Shown: positions 1 through 9,044, counted from the stretch's first letter. The stretch: DNA of 64,000 nucleotides from Nostoc sp. WHI (GCF_015714725.1 NZ_WBKM01000145.1:47513-111512), one strand, 5' to 3'. Translations and numbers: made by a program. Notes: generated by a model not told the origin, from the letters alone.

Positions 1-2
1 AA

Positions 3-1205
3 GCGGAGCAATTAATCTTGCAATTTAGTCAAAGTCAGGATGCTCTGAAGTTTTATGAATTTGCCCATGAGTTAACCGAGTTTGCCAAAACAGTTCAAGA
101 ACGCCAAGAGGAGGCTGGTATAGCCCAAGAACGGGCTGCGTTAATCCAAGCTGAAATTATTATTGGTAGTATGCTGCTGTCAGTAGCGATCGCTGCCATG
201 CTTGCTTTCTACACAAGTAGAATCATCGCTTATCCCATTAACGCGGTGACGAATATCGCTCAAAGAGTTACCCAAGAAGCCAATTTTGATTTGCAAGCGC
301 CTGTAACTACAGAAGATGAAGTTGGTGCATTAGCTAGCTCCCTTAACCAGCTAATCCAACAGGTAAAGCGCCTTTTAGAAGAACAACAAGCCGAGGCTCA
401 AGTCCGATTAATTGAAAGTGAGAAAATGTCTAGTTTGGGACGGATGCTGGCTGGTGTTGCCCATGAAATTAATAATCCTGTAAATTTTATCTCTGGTAAT
501 CTTATACACGCCAAAACCTATACTGACGACTTATTAAGACTACTAGAAACATACAAAGCCGAAGTTTCTCAGCCTTCCACTGCTCTGCAAACTTTAGTAG
601 AAGAAATTGATTTGGAGTTTCTAGAAAAAGATTTGCCAAAACTCTTTAACTCAATGACAGTTGGCGCTGACCGCACACGAGAAATTGTCCGAAGTTTGAA
701 AGATTTCTCTCGTTTAGATGAGGCGGAAATGCAATTAGTAGAGCTACACGCTTGTATAGATAGTACACTGTTGATTCTGAACGATCGCCTGAAAAATAGT
801 ATTAACCTTGTTCGCAAATATGGGGATATTCCACCGATTCCAGGCTACACAGGTTTACTTTATCAGGTATTTATGAATCTTCTTAGCAATGCCATTGATG
901 CTTTAGAAGAAAAATCGACTGAGAATCCCGAATTTATCCCTGAAATCACTATTATCACAGAATGCTGGCAGAATGATTTGGTAGTGGTGCGAATTGCAGA
1001 CAACGGCTCTGGTATATCACCAGAACATCAGCAGAAGATATTTGAAACCTTTTTCACCACCAAACCACGAGGCGTTGGTACAGGTTTGGGGCTAGCGATC
1101 GCATATCAGATTGTGGTAGAAAAACATCAAGGTAAGATTACTTGTCAGTCTGAGTTAAATCGAGGTACAGAATTTGCAATCGCTCTACCGATTTCTCACC
1201 CTTAA
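3..1205 (+). CDS. Sensor histidine kinase, 5' end outside window
   Basis: The frame stays open to the window edge, so the N-terminus is missing. Counting from the in-frame TTG at 18, a membrane helix lies at about residues 47-66 and a HAMP linker follows to about 122. Next come a short coiled coil, a HisKA domain with the H-box GVAHEINNPVNF (phosphoacceptor His near residue 149) and an HATPase domain with N-box NLLSNAIDAL, G1 box DNGSGI and G2 box GTGLGLAI. All catalytic boxes are intact, so it should be an active membrane-bound kinase. The HEINNPVNF H-box is common in large cyanobacterial kinases. The input domain, and therefore the signal, lies upstream and is unknown. No response regulator is adjacent in the window. 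Confidence 0.9.
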   Translation, partial: AEQLILQFSQSQDALKFYEFAHELTEFAKTVQERQEEAGIAQERAALIQAEIIIGSMLLSVAIAAMLAFYTSRIIAYPINAVTNIAQRVTQEANFDLQAPVTTEDEVGALASSLNQLIQQVKRLLEEQQAEAQVRLIESEKMSSLGRMLAGVAHEINNPVNFISGNLIHAKTYTDDLLRLLETYKAEVSQPSTALQTLVEEIDLEFLEKDLPKLFNSMTVGADRTREIVRSLKDFSRLDEAEMQLVELHACIDSTLLILNDRLKNSINLVRKYGDIPPIPGYTGLLYQVFMNLLSNAIDALEEKSTENPEFIPEITIITECWQNDLVVVRIADNGSGISPEHQQKIFETFFTTKPRGVGTGLGLAIAYQIVVEKHQGKITCQSELNRGTEFAIALPISHP

Positions 1206-1358
1206 GATCCTAGCTTTTAAAAGTTAATTTTTTCATAATAGTCAGCAGCAAGTAAAAGGTGGCGTGTTTAAATCTTTTGGTAGACTTACGAAACGCCTAT
1301 TCAAACACTTCAAGCCAATTTTCGCCAGCTTTTTGTGAACAAACGGAGAAACAAACTT

Positions 1359-1883
1359 ATGGGACTTTTCGATCAAATTCTCGGTGCCGTCGCTAATCCT
1401 AATCAACAAGGTAGCTTAGGTCAACTAGGAAGTATTGTTAACACTGTACAGCAGATGAGCGATCAAAGTGGCGCAAACCCCTCTACCATCCAATCAGTTT
1501 TGTCAATTGTGGGTGGCCAAGTGCGTTCTGCTTTACAACAAAAGCAAGCCACAGATGGTAATGAAGCCGCACAAACTCTAGTAAATCAATATGCTGGTAC
1601 TTCTTCCAACTCCCAAGCTGTCGATTCGCTGTTTTCTCCTGACATACAACAGCAGGTAGCTGAAGTTGCTGCCCAACGCACTGGGCTAGATGCTGGTATA
1701 GTTCAACAATTGCTGCCAGTAGCAGTACCTTTGGTACTTAAGTTTTTGCAATCAGGTGCCAATGCCCAAAATCCCCAAACTGGTGGTAATTCTGTACTCA
1801 ATTCCTTCTTAGATGCTGACGGCGATGGTGATGTCGATATCGCTGATGCCATCCACATGGCTAGTCAACATATAAGACGGTAA
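1359..1883 (+). CDS. DUF937-like small protein
   Basis: I place the start at the ATG at 1359 (MGLFDQIL) because GGAG lies 10 bases upstream; an in-frame GTG at 1335 has no ribosome site. The 174-residue product is rich in Gln, Ala, Ser and Gly. Its N-terminus resembles DUF937/YidB-type proteins (MGLFDQILGAV followed by a helical region). The C-terminus carries DADGDGDVDIADA, a DxDxDG calcium-loop-like motif seen in EF-hands and dockerins. There is no signal peptide or membrane segment. Function is unknown. It stands alone between the kinase and a PPOX-like gene. Confidence 0.7.
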   Translation: MGLFDQILGAVANPNQQGSLGQLGSIVNTVQQMSDQSGANPSTIQSVLSIVGGQVRSALQQKQATDGNEAAQTLVNQYAGTSSNSQAVDSLFSPDIQQQVAEVAAQRTGLDAGIVQQLLPVAVPLVLKFLQSGANAQNPQTGGNSVLNSFLDADGDGDVDIADAIHMASQHIRR

Positions 1884-2012
1884 TAATTTTCTTCCCACTC
1901 TCTGATGATAAACCGCTCGTCCTAAGACATCGGCAATTAGGACTTGCTAGATATTTAGCTAAGACATAGGCTGAGAAGATAGTATATTTGCAAATATTAA
2001 GTCAGACAGTCT

Positions 2013-2567
2013 ATGGCTAAAATTTTTGACTGTATTACTGAGGAACTGCAAGACTTTATTGCTGCCCAACAGCTTTTCTTTGTTGGCTCTGCACCCTTGA
2101 GTCCTACGGGTCATGTTAACCTCTCTCCTAAAGGTTTTGACTGCTTTCGTATCCTCTCCCCTAACCAAGTAGCTTACCTCGATCTCACAGGCAGTGGTAA
2201 CGAAACCTCAGCCCACTTGCAAGAAAATGGGCGGATAACCTTCATGTTTTGCGCTTTTGCAGAACCCCCATGTATTCTACGTCTCTACGGTCAAGGAAAC
2301 ACAATTTTACCGAATTCTCCAGACTGGAACTCTCTGTATTCTCTGTTTTCGCCAATACCTGGGAATCGTCAAATTATCGTCGCTGATATCCAAAAAGTAC
2401 AGACCTCCTGTGGTTTTGGCGTACCACTTTATGAATATCAAGGTCAGCGCCAGATATTAGTAAACTGGGCTAGTAAAAGAGGTGAAGAGGGAGTTCGAGA
2501 GTATCAACAACAGAAAAATCTCGTCAGCCTTGATGGTTTAGCAACTCCACTGAGTAAATTACTCTAA
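2013..2567 (+). CDS. Pyridoxamine 5'-phosphate oxidase-like flavoprotein
   Basis: The 184-residue protein has the layout of the PNPOx-like split-barrel family: an early FVGSAPLSP strand, then HVNLSPKG, YLDLTGSGNET and a GRITFMFCAF strand, where the family binds FMN. Family members reduce or oxidise small molecules with FMN or F420; this group is usually annotated as pyridoxamine 5'-phosphate oxidase family protein with unknown substrate. True PdxH is longer and carries C-terminal substrate residues not seen here, so I do not assign pdxH. The next gene, a GNAT enzyme, starts 36 bases downstream on the same strand and may be co-transcribed. Confidence 0.75.
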   Translation: MAKIFDCITEELQDFIAAQQLFFVGSAPLSPTGHVNLSPKGFDCFRILSPNQVAYLDLTGSGNETSAHLQENGRITFMFCAFAEPPCILRLYGQGNTILPNSPDWNSLYSLFSPIPGNRQIIVADIQKVQTSCGFGVPLYEYQGQRQILVNWASKRGEEGVREYQQQKNLVSLDGLATPLSKLL

Positions 2568-2603
2568 ATTTGTTTGACACAAACGGACTTTTGAGCAGAA
2601 GTT

Positions 2604-3113
2604 ATGGATTATTTTACTCGTTTACTGACACAGCAAGACGAGCTTTTTCTATGGCAAATGCTGTACGAGGCGGCGCACATGGCAGAAGAAGGTAATTTAA
2701 CAATGCAAGATGCGATGAATCATCCTGATTTAGCAAAATATGTTAAAAATTGGGGACTTAAAGATGATATTGGTTTCATCGCTATTTTGAAAACTAATAA
2801 TCAGCCAGTAGGAGCAGCATGGCTGCGTTTACTGATGGGTGAAAATAAAGGATATGGTTATCTTAATGATCAAACTCCTGAATTAGCAATAGCTATTCTT
2901 CCCCAATATAGAAATCAGGGCATAGGAACGCAGTTACTAACGCATTTGTTAGCAGTAGCCAAAACATTTTACCCATCAGTATCACTCAGCATCAGAGAGA
3001 CTAATCCAGCTTTAGGTTTATATAAACGATTAGGTTTTGAAGTGGTTGCTGGAAGCGAAACAATTAACCGAGTTAGCGGAATCTCTTTCAAAATGAAAAT
3101 TGATTTTTATTAG
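2604..3113 (+). CDS. GNAT family N-acetyltransferase
   Basis: The 169-residue protein carries the GNAT acetyl-CoA motif A, AILPQYRNQGIGTQLL (Q/RxxGxG/A type), and the motif B region ETNPALGLYKRLGFEVV near the C-terminus. It should transfer an acetyl group from acetyl-CoA to an amine; the substrate cannot be told from sequence. It follows the PPOX-like gene closely. Its stop codon lies only four bases before the terminal inverted repeat of the element at 3117-3350. Confidence 0.85.
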   Translation: MDYFTRLLTQQDELFLWQMLYEAAHMAEEGNLTMQDAMNHPDLAKYVKNWGLKDDIGFIAILKTNNQPVGAAWLRLLMGENKGYGYLNDQTPELAIAILPQYRNQGIGTQLLTHLLAVAKTFYPSVSLSIRETNPALGLYKRLGFEVVAGSETINRVSGISFKMKIDFY

Positions 3114-3116
3114 CTT

Positions 3117-3350
3117 GTAGGGTAGGCATTACAATGCATTGGTGTCAACTTAAGCCAAAATCCCTTTTAAATCTCGTTTCTAGCCTCTGGCTAGAAATGC
3201 TGCTCATCGCGGCTCTGCCGCAAGTCTTGAGGCGGAGCCTCCCGTTAGGCATTCCCAGTCGGAGACTGGGAACGAGACAATCTCTAAAAGCATTGTCTAG
3301 ACTGGTTTTTACGTTAAGTTGACACCAATGCATTACAATGCCCACCCTAC
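3117..3350. mobile_element. MITE-like element with 37-bp terminal inverted repeats
   Basis: The 37-bp end at 3117-3153 is repeated in inverted form at 3314-3350 with three mismatches. The interior holds a second imperfect inverted repeat built around two short hairpins, of the CTCGTTCCC...GGAACGAG type also present near 40490-40610. There is no coding capacity for a transposase. No target duplication is visible, consistent with a deletion at one side: the minus-strand GNAT gene on its right is cut exactly at the boundary. Confidence 0.7.
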
Positions 3351-3620
3351 TGTTAAATCATCAAGCCAAATTCCAGGTTTTGCTAAAAAAGTCGAATAGA
3401 TAAAGTGATAGGTCGCCAACCCAATAGGATTTCTATCAACCTCAGCTAAAAGAACGAAAGCAAGGGGCTTTTCTCCAAATAAATCCATTTCTAACTTTTT
3501 CGGAGTTGCTTCTACAGATTCAGGACAACCATCAAATTCAGCTTTCAAATAGATTAATTCCATAATGGCAGCAATGTCTCTCTTGTTGGCATCTCGAACT
3601 GAAATATTTGTACTAATCAT
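3333..3620 (-). pseudogene. GNAT acetyltransferase, 3'-truncated at a MITE end
   Basis: The reading frame starts MISTNISVRDANKRD, a normal GNAT beginning, and runs through VLLAEVDRNPIGLATYHF to IWLDDLTV. This is the strand that in GNAT proteins immediately precedes the acetyl-CoA-binding loop. At that point (about 3350) the sequence enters the inverted repeat of the adjacent element and ends GWAL-stop. About the last 60-70 residues, including the RGxGxG/A motif, are therefore missing, and no remainder is seen beyond the element. The product should be inactive. Confidence 0.8.
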
Positions 3621-3638
3621 CTTCTTTTTACTATTTCC

Positions 3639-4292
3639 TTAAAATTCGTATTTGGGAATAATTTCTGTTTCATTCTGTGCTGCCTTTATCCACTCTTGCA
3701 TTGCTGGAAGTGCCAAAACTGCCTCAACATAATCTTTAGAAACAGTATCTAACTGCACATCATAGGTTATAAAGCGCAAGATAACTGGAGCAAAAAACGC
3801 ATCAGCAATTGTGAAATTACCAAATAATAGATTACCGCCAGCCCCAAATTTTTGACGAGATTCTCGCCAGATGTTGGTAATATAGTCAATGTCTTGTTGT
3901 ACACCGGATGCTAAACCTTTACCAGGATATTTCTTACGGCAGTTCATCGGCATATTCTGACGCAAATTTTGAAACCCTGAATGCATTTCCGCAGTAATGG
4001 AACGAGCTAATGCCCTTGCTGCCTTATCTTCTGGCCACCATTGCCTAGTCGGAAATGCTTCAGCTAGGTATTCACAAATAGCCAGAGAATCCCATACAGT
4101 TTGTGTATCGTGCAATAGTACAGGTACTTTTCCTGATGGTGAGTATTGCCGAGTTTTTAATAAATAGTCTGGGCAGTAAAGAGGAATCCGAATCTCATTG
4201 AATTCCAAACCAAATTGCTTCATCGCTAGCCAGGGACGAAGTGACCAAGATGAATAATTCTTATTACCAATTACCAAAGTGAGTTGCGTCAT
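3639..4292 (-). CDS. Glutathione S-transferase family protein
   Basis: I use the ATG at 4292 (MTQLTLVIGNKNYSSWSL); the upstream in-frame ATG at 4319 adds nine residues unlike the family. The 217-residue protein has a thioredoxin-like N-terminal domain with NKNYSSWSLRPWL, where catalytic Ser lies in the usual position, SGKVPVLL (cis-Pro) and DSLAICEYLAE (glutathione gamma-glutamyl contact). The all-helical C-terminal domain includes FGNFTIADAFFAPV. This sequence type is usual for bacterial GSTs near maleylacetoacetate isomerase or YfcF-like clades; the substrate is unknown. A remnant GNAT gene starts 18 bases downstream. Confidence 0.85.
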   Translation of the reverse strand: MTQLTLVIGNKNYSSWSLRPWLAMKQFGLEFNEIRIPLYCPDYLLKTRQYSPSGKVPVLLHDTQTVWDSLAICEYLAEAFPTRQWWPEDKAARALARSITAEMHSGFQNLRQNMPMNCRKKYPGKGLASGVQQDIDYITNIWRESRQKFGAGGNLLFGNFTIADAFFAPVILRFITYDVQLDTVSKDYVEAVLALPAMQEWIKAAQNETEIIPKYEF

Positions 4293-4432
4293 ATTTCTAG
4301 TACCTATAAAGTTGTTCAATTTAGTTAAGGGACTTTCAACAAATAAATAAATGATCCAACGCTAAGGATGCATTCGCGTAGCGTCTCGTAGAGAAGAACG
4401 CAAAGGAAAAGAAGGAAGAGATAAATCAACTT

Positions 4433-5821
4433 TTAGGCAAGTCTTTTTTTAACTTCCTCAGCCAAATTTTCTAGTAAAACTTCTACTTGGTCGCCTGTTT
4501 TTAAATCTTTGAGTGAGGATTTTTGTGCGGCTGCTTCTTCAGAACCAATAATTACACAGAATTGAATTCCCTGTTTGTCTGCTAGCTGAAATTGTTTACC
4601 CAAGGGACGCTTATCAAAGCTAGTTATAACATTAATTCCTGTCTGACGCAGATGTTGAGAAACTTTTAAATAAGTGGGCATTAAATCATCTTGCATATTT
4701 ACTACCATCACCTGGGCTGGTGTAGCAGCTAATGTATTAAGAATACCAGCTTTGAGCAACCGGCTAATTAAACGAGTTAAGCCTATAGAAATGCCGACAC
4801 CTGGCATTTTTTCGCCCAAAAACACCCCAACTAATTCTTCATATCTGCCACCAGAACAAATACTACCTAATGCTTCATGTCCTAATAGAGTTGTTTCGTA
4901 AACTGTGCCAGTATAGTAATTAAGACCACGCGCAATAGATAAATCAATACAAAAACGATTTTCGGCAACTCCCAGATTGCGAACACCTGCAATTACTGTT
5001 TCTATTTCAGCAATTCCCAGGCTCAAGTGCTCGGTTTCTGGTAGATTTTGTGTAAGGTGCTTGAGTTTATCTAATATTTCATCAACCGAACCATCAATTT
5101 TAATAAAATCAATAACTTTCTGAGCTTGTTCTGCTAGAATACCCTCTTTTTCTAAATCCTGTTTTACCTTGGCTTCACCAATTTTTTCTAAGGTATCAAC
5201 GATGCCAATACAAGATTTAATTTGATTTTCAGTAATTCCCACAGATTTAAAAAAACCTGTCAGAATTTTGCGATTATTGATGCGAATCAGAAAATCGCCA
5301 ATATTAATTGCTTCAAATATCTCAGTGATAATTGCAGGCATTTGAGCATCATAGAGCAAGCTGAGTTCACGACGAGCGACTACATCGATATCGCACTGAC
5401 GGAATTGACGAAAACGCCCATCTTTTGCCCGTTCTCCCCGAAAAACCATATCCATTTGGTAACGAGCAAAGGGAAAGGTCAATTCATTGAGATGACGAGC
5501 AATATACGCCGCTAGAGGAACTGTTTGGTCAAACTTTAAAGCTCTTGCTTCTGAACCAGTTTCACCTGACTTATCTCTCTCAGCTTGTCGATTTGGTGGC
5601 AGAATAGGATCAATTCCATAAATGATATTGTCGCCTTGGTTGCCTTTAGCTTGGAGTACTTCTAAACGTTCTACCGCAGGTGTTTCAATAGGTGTAAATC
5701 CATAGCTTTCAAAAACTCTACGGATGATATCTAGCAAATATAATTCTAAACGCTTTTCGCTAGGCAAAAATTCTGGGAAACCGCTAGGAGTAGAAAAGTT
5801 TATTTTGTCACCTTTGGCCAT
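4433..5821 (-). CDS. hisS: Histidyl-tRNA synthetase
   Basis: The 462-residue cytosolic enzyme charges tRNA-His with histidine. It is a class II synthetase: motif 1 is around GFTPIETPAVE, motif 2 around FRGERAKDGRFRQFRQCDID, the HisA signature is ARGLNYYTGTVYE, and motif 3 is in GVGISIGLTRLISRL. The C-terminal anticodon-binding domain contains VMVVNMQDDLMPTYLKVSQ and DKRPLGKQFQLADKQG. Length is normal for cyanobacterial HisRS, with an inserted segment RQAERDKSGETGSEARALKF before motif 2, typical of HisRS with a slightly longer catalytic domain. It is a single gene with an interspersed repeat fragment downstream (about 4370-4410). Confidence 0.97.
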   Translation of the reverse strand: MAKGDKINFSTPSGFPEFLPSEKRLELYLLDIIRRVFESYGFTPIETPAVERLEVLQAKGNQGDNIIYGIDPILPPNRQAERDKSGETGSEARALKFDQTVPLAAYIARHLNELTFPFARYQMDMVFRGERAKDGRFRQFRQCDIDVVARRELSLLYDAQMPAIITEIFEAINIGDFLIRINNRKILTGFFKSVGITENQIKSCIGIVDTLEKIGEAKVKQDLEKEGILAEQAQKVIDFIKIDGSVDEILDKLKHLTQNLPETEHLSLGIAEIETVIAGVRNLGVAENRFCIDLSIARGLNYYTGTVYETTLLGHEALGSICSGGRYEELVGVFLGEKMPGVGISIGLTRLISRLLKAGILNTLAATPAQVMVVNMQDDLMPTYLKVSQHLRQTGINVITSFDKRPLGKQFQLADKQGIQFCVIIGSEEAAAQKSSLKDLKTGDQVEVLLENLAEEVKKRLA

Positions 5822-5850
5822 GCGTGTACCTTACCAAGTTGAACTTGTTT

Positions 5851-5895
5851 GGCGTTGCTAAATGAAGCTAATTCATCTTTTGACTCAGCAACGCC
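5851..5895. terminator. Hairpin between hisS and the upstream small gene
   Basis: GGCGTTGCT at 5851-5859 pairs perfectly with AGCAACGCC at 5887-5895 around a 27-base loop that itself holds a short inverted repeat (ATGAAGCTAATTCAT). It lies just downstream of the minus-strand gene ending at 5903 and upstream of hisS. It may terminate transcription or be one of the dispersed Nostoc palindromes; no strong U-tract follows on the minus strand. Confidence 0.35.
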
Positions 5896-5902
5896 GATTG
5901 TT

Positions 5903-6352
5903 TTATCTTAGCCGTTGTTCTTGAATTAAGGTGCGTTGAAAGATTTGATTGTTTTTAAACCAATGCCAAGTGCGGGCACGATTGTTACTGTCTGGACTAA
6001 TGTAGATCATTTCATATAAGCTCATTTCTGGGTTTGTCTTGTAAGCAAACCACAAAATCACGACAGAATCATCAACTTCCCAAGCTTTACCTTGAATGCG
6101 ATCGCTGTCAAACCATAGCTTATTATCTTTATAGATTCCGGGAAACTCATACTCTTCTTTTTTACCATCAGACCACTTGTAACGATTTATTTGGTAGTAG
6201 GGATAAAGTCCATTTTCTGGGAATTGACAAGTTAAGTAAGACTCATGGCTGTCAAGAATTTTTCCTGCTGTGTCAATTAATGTATAAGTTCCTACCCAAT
6301 CACCCTCATGACGAGCCAGCACGGGCATTCCTTCTAGAATATTAGAAACCAT
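5903..6352 (-). CDS. DUF3598-like (calycin-type) cyanobacterial protein
   Basis: The 149-residue protein begins with a short helix and then GDWVGTYTLID, followed by alternating strands rich in Tyr and Trp (YYQINRYKW, KLWFDSDRIQGKAWEVDDSVVILWF, ARTWHWFKN). This is the pattern of a small beta-barrel related to cyanobacterial DUF3598 proteins, some of which resemble lipocalins or the CpcS/CpeS bilin lyase fold. There is no signal peptide. It lies 13 bases downstream of aroA on the same strand, so it is probably co-transcribed with it, although a functional link is not evident. Confidence 0.55.
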   Translation of the reverse strand: MVSNILEGMPVLARHEGDWVGTYTLIDTAGKILDSHESYLTCQFPENGLYPYYQINRYKWSDGKKEEYEFPGIYKDNKLWFDSDRIQGKAWEVDDSVVILWFAYKTNPEMSLYEMIYISPDSNNRARTWHWFKNNQIFQRTLIQEQRLR

Positions 6353-6365
6353 GTTAAATCACCTT

Positions 6366-7646
6366 TTATTGTTCTAACATTTGAAAAAATCGGGTAAAGT
6401 AATCTGGAAAGGTTTTCGCTGTACAACCGGGGTCTTTAATTACAATCCCCGGAACTTTTAAGCCAGTGACAGAAAAGGCCATTGCCATGCGATGATCATG
6501 ATAAGTTTCGATCGCAGCTGGAGTAATGGGGCCAGGCTCAATCTTGAGTCTATCGGCAAATTCTTCAACCTGGACTCCTAAGCGCCGCAACTCGGTAACA
6601 ACCGCGTGAATACGGTCGGTTTCTTTATAGCGAATATGTTCCACATTGCGAATGGTAACAGGTGAACTGGCAAAGGGGGCGATCGCTCCTAAAGTTTGTA
6701 CCAAATCTGACATATCGTTCATATCAATATCGATACCCAGCAATTGCTCTGGCCCTGTTACTTCGGTGTAATCATCGGATTCATGAATTTGGCAACCCAT
6801 CTGTTCTAAGACATCGAGCCAAAGAATATCACCTTGACAGGATTGTTTGGTCAAATGCTTAACCCGCACCCGTCCACCAGTGACGGCGGCGGCGGCAAAA
6901 AAGTAAGAAGCATTTGACGCATCAGGTTCTATTGTGTAATGACGAGCCTGGTAACGCTGACCTGCTTTAATTTGAAATTGATTTTCACCGATTTCAATCA
7001 CCTCTACGCCAAAATCTGCCATCAGGCGACAAGTCATTTTGATGTAAGACTGAGAAACCAGCGTACCCTCAACTTCAATAATTGTGTCTTGTTGAGCATA
7101 AGGCGCAATCATCAGTAATGCCGAAAGTTGCTGACTTGTTTGGTTGGCTTGCAAACGAAAATTTCCCCCAGAAAACTGCCCACCGTAGATGGTGTAAGGC
7201 ATAAACCCAGGATTTCCCTCGAAGTTAACGGTTATTCCGCTTGTTTGCAGCACCGTCAGCAAATCACCCATCGGTCTTTCTCGCATCCGAGGAACACCGT
7301 CTAGGCGATATTCACCGTTACCCAATGCCACCAGCGCCGAGATAAACCTTGCTGCTGTACCTGCTAAACCCACAAATAAATCTGCTTGCTTCGCTGGAAT
7401 TTCGCCTCCCCTTCCTGCCACTTGAATCTGAGCCAGATGAGGATTTAGAGTAATGGGAATGCCCAATTGCTCTAAACATTTAGCAAAATAATCGCTGTCG
7501 TCACTAAATAAGGCATTTTCTAAAATAGAGTTGCCTTGCGCCAAAGCAGCAACGAGTAACGCCCGATTGGTAATACTTTTAGAACCAGGAATCTCTACCG
7601 TGGCATCTATTGGGCGATTCAAAGGAGGGATTGCAATAGTATCCAC
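6366..7646 (-). CDS. aroA: 3-phosphoshikimate 1-carboxyvinyltransferase (EPSP synthase)
   Basis: The 426-residue enzyme joins shikimate-3-phosphate and phosphoenolpyruvate in aromatic amino acid synthesis. It shows PGSKSITNRALLVAALA (substrate-binding Lys and Ser), LFVGLAGTAARF, RMRERPMGDLL, EPDASNASYFFAAAAV, MSDLVQTLGAIAPFA, RYKETDRIHAV and DHRMAMAFSV, all EPSP synthase signatures. The start is GTG at 7646, supported by AGAGG six bases upstream on the minus strand. The IS605-type element sits about 50 bases upstream of this start, so its insertion may have affected the promoter. Confidence 0.97.
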   Translation of the reverse strand: MDTIAIPPLNRPIDATVEIPGSKSITNRALLVAALAQGNSILENALFSDDSDYFAKCLEQLGIPITLNPHLAQIQVAGRGGEIPAKQADLFVGLAGTAARFISALVALGNGEYRLDGVPRMRERPMGDLLTVLQTSGITVNFEGNPGFMPYTIYGGQFSGGNFRLQANQTSQQLSALLMIAPYAQQDTIIEVEGTLVSQSYIKMTCRLMADFGVEVIEIGENQFQIKAGQRYQARHYTIEPDASNASYFFAAAAVTGGRVRVKHLTKQSCQGDILWLDVLEQMGCQIHESDDYTEVTGPEQLLGIDIDMNDMSDLVQTLGAIAPFASSPVTIRNVEHIRYKETDRIHAVVTELRRLGVQVEEFADRLKIEPGPITPAAIETYHDHRMAMAFSVTGLKVPGIVIKDPGCTAKTFPDYFTRFFQMLEQ

Positions 7647-7697
7647 TTAAAACCTCTATATAAGTGTTTAGCTACAATTCACTTATGTTCTCATATT

Positions 7698-7900
7698 TTG
7701 ACACTCTCAGGTCTAAAGACACTGAGATTCTGCGGACAGAGTAAACTTAGGTAGCATCCAAAGTCTAACTCTCGCTGCGGTCGTCAAGACCCGCCTACCC
7801 AGTAAGCCTAAGTCTAGGCTTAGATTGCTGGCTACTTTTCGCAAAATATTCGCGCTGCCGTTCAAATCTGCATTTACAATTGAACCATTTGCTGACTGAT
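7698..7900 (-). ncRNA. Predicted TnpB omega-RNA (reRNA) and guide junction
   Basis: TnpB nucleases use an RNA from the 3' end of tnpB and the right end of the element, with the guide copied from the flanking DNA. Here tnpB stops inside the right-end hairpin (TAG at 7713-7715), and the scaffold would end at TCAA (7698-7701). The predicted guide would then start at 7697 reading leftward, in the aroA upstream region. The 5' boundary at 7900 is a guess. This is inferred from family knowledge; no transcript is visible. Confidence 0.4.
7706..7726. repeat. Right-end subterminal hairpin of IS605-type element
   Basis: CTCAG and GTCT pair with AGAC and CTGAG around a two-base loop with one bulged A. 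The tnpB stop codon is in the loop. The same structure occurs at 9614-9634. Confidence 0.75.
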
Positions 7901-9044
7901 ACAGACCTCTTTTAATCCGCTTACCAGATGCTTTCCACCCAATAGGTTTTTGACCATATTTGGGTAGGGAGTCTCCATCTAGAAAGCTAGCTTTTGACGT
8001 GTAGGCTTCCTCGGTTTCAATAAATCTAATGCCGTGCAAATCACACAGTTGTTTCAATCGGTCTTTCAATTTACCCAAAGGCATTTGAACAAACTTCTGA
8101 TTGTTCACTCTACCCATATTGGCATTAGACTTAAAACCCTCGTTCCACCCAAGTACTAAAGTACCAACGCCATATTTAAGGCAGTGGTCAATAATTAATC
8201 TTGCTGCTTTGTTAATCCCGTCCCGCATCTGGTGATTACGTTTACGGGTTACACGGTCTAACCAATTGTCCCAATAGCAAGATGGTTTACCCTCCTTACG
8301 TGTTGATACTTTCTTATTCCATAGCTGATTCATCGCCTTCATTGCACGGGCATCAATCAACAGGGAATTACCCAATGTATCAACACAAGCAGCTAAATTA
8401 TCAGCAGTCCCAAGGTCAATAGACAACGCCTGATTTGTATCTAGATCGTGCTTTTGTTTGGCGACTTCGTAGGACATCTCAAGATAAAAAGCACCATTCT
8501 TAGGTAGAATCGTAAACTCTTTAACCTTTGAGTAGTCAATGTTTGACGGCATTGGCAGAAAGAACTCAGACACACCAAACCAACGCCTAACTGTCAACCC
8601 CAGAGAAAACCTAAGTTGTCCATTAACTAATGTTGGTTTTTGACCTCCTGAGTTTGGATAGGCGACTTTGAATAACTTTAACCCTTTTAGATAATTAGGT
8701 GGTTTCGGCCTGAAATGTAGTTCACCTTTTAAATACAAATCTCTCAATTCTTTGAAAGACTTGAACGCCTCTGTAACTGACATTAGAGTTTGTTGCATTG
8801 GCGTAGAAGGCAGAGATTGAGCAAGCATTGACTTTGCAATTGATGGCTCAAATGCTAAATCAAATTTGCCTGTCAACAGTTTATTTGTTTTAAAAAAAGT
8901 TTGTCGTGCAAAATAAATCCCTGTATTGTAAAGCTTGCCTGATTGCTCGCAGAGATATTCTAATAGCGCTTTCGTCTCATTCCTTGGGAACAACAAAACT
9001 TGTTGCACACCCATGCTTTTGTTAGGTTTTGCCACTATTTGCAC
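7713..9044 (-). CDS. tnpB: TnpB, RNA-guided nuclease of IS605-type element, variant active site
   Basis: The 443-residue protein has the RuvC-I motif LSIDLGTADN with the catalytic Asp and the RuvC-III motif VNADLNGSANILRK. The usual RuvC-II motif (V-E-D-L) is replaced by TLVLGWNEGFK, and a Glu-rich stretch FIETEEAYTSKASF lies just downstream. The CxxC zinc-binding pairs of most TnpBs are absent. This matches a known TnpB subgroup with SKxSFLD, in which the acidic RuvC-II residue appears to be supplied elsewhere. The ORF is full length and starts 72 bases from divergent tnpA. The C-terminus (about 35 residues after the RuvC-III motif) reads into the right end. Nuclease activity is plausible but unproven. 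Confidence 0.88.
   Translation of the reverse strand: MQIVAKPNKSMGVQQVLLFPRNETKALLEYLCEQSGKLYNTGIYFARQTFFKTNKLLTGKFDLAFEPSIAKSMLAQSLPSTPMQQTLMSVTEAFKSFKELRDLYLKGELHFRPKPPNYLKGLKLFKVAYPNSGGQKPTLVNGQLRFSLGLTVRRWFGVSEFFLPMPSNIDYSKVKEFTILPKNGAFYLEMSYEVAKQKHDLDTNQALSIDLGTADNLAACVDTLGNSLLIDARAMKAMNQLWNKKVSTRKEGKPSCYWDNWLDRVTRKRNHQMRDGINKAARLIIDHCLKYGVGTLVLGWNEGFKSNANMGRVNNQKFVQMPLGKLKDRLKQLCDLHGIRFIETEEAYTSKASFLDGDSLPKYGQKPIGWKASGKRIKRGLYQSANGSIVNADLNGSANILRKVASNLSLDLGLLGRRVLTTAARVRLWMLPKFTLSAESQCL

Noticed and set aside
3134..3345. Short ORFs on both strands in the 3117-3350 element
   Set aside because: They read through inverted repeats and have no protein-like features.
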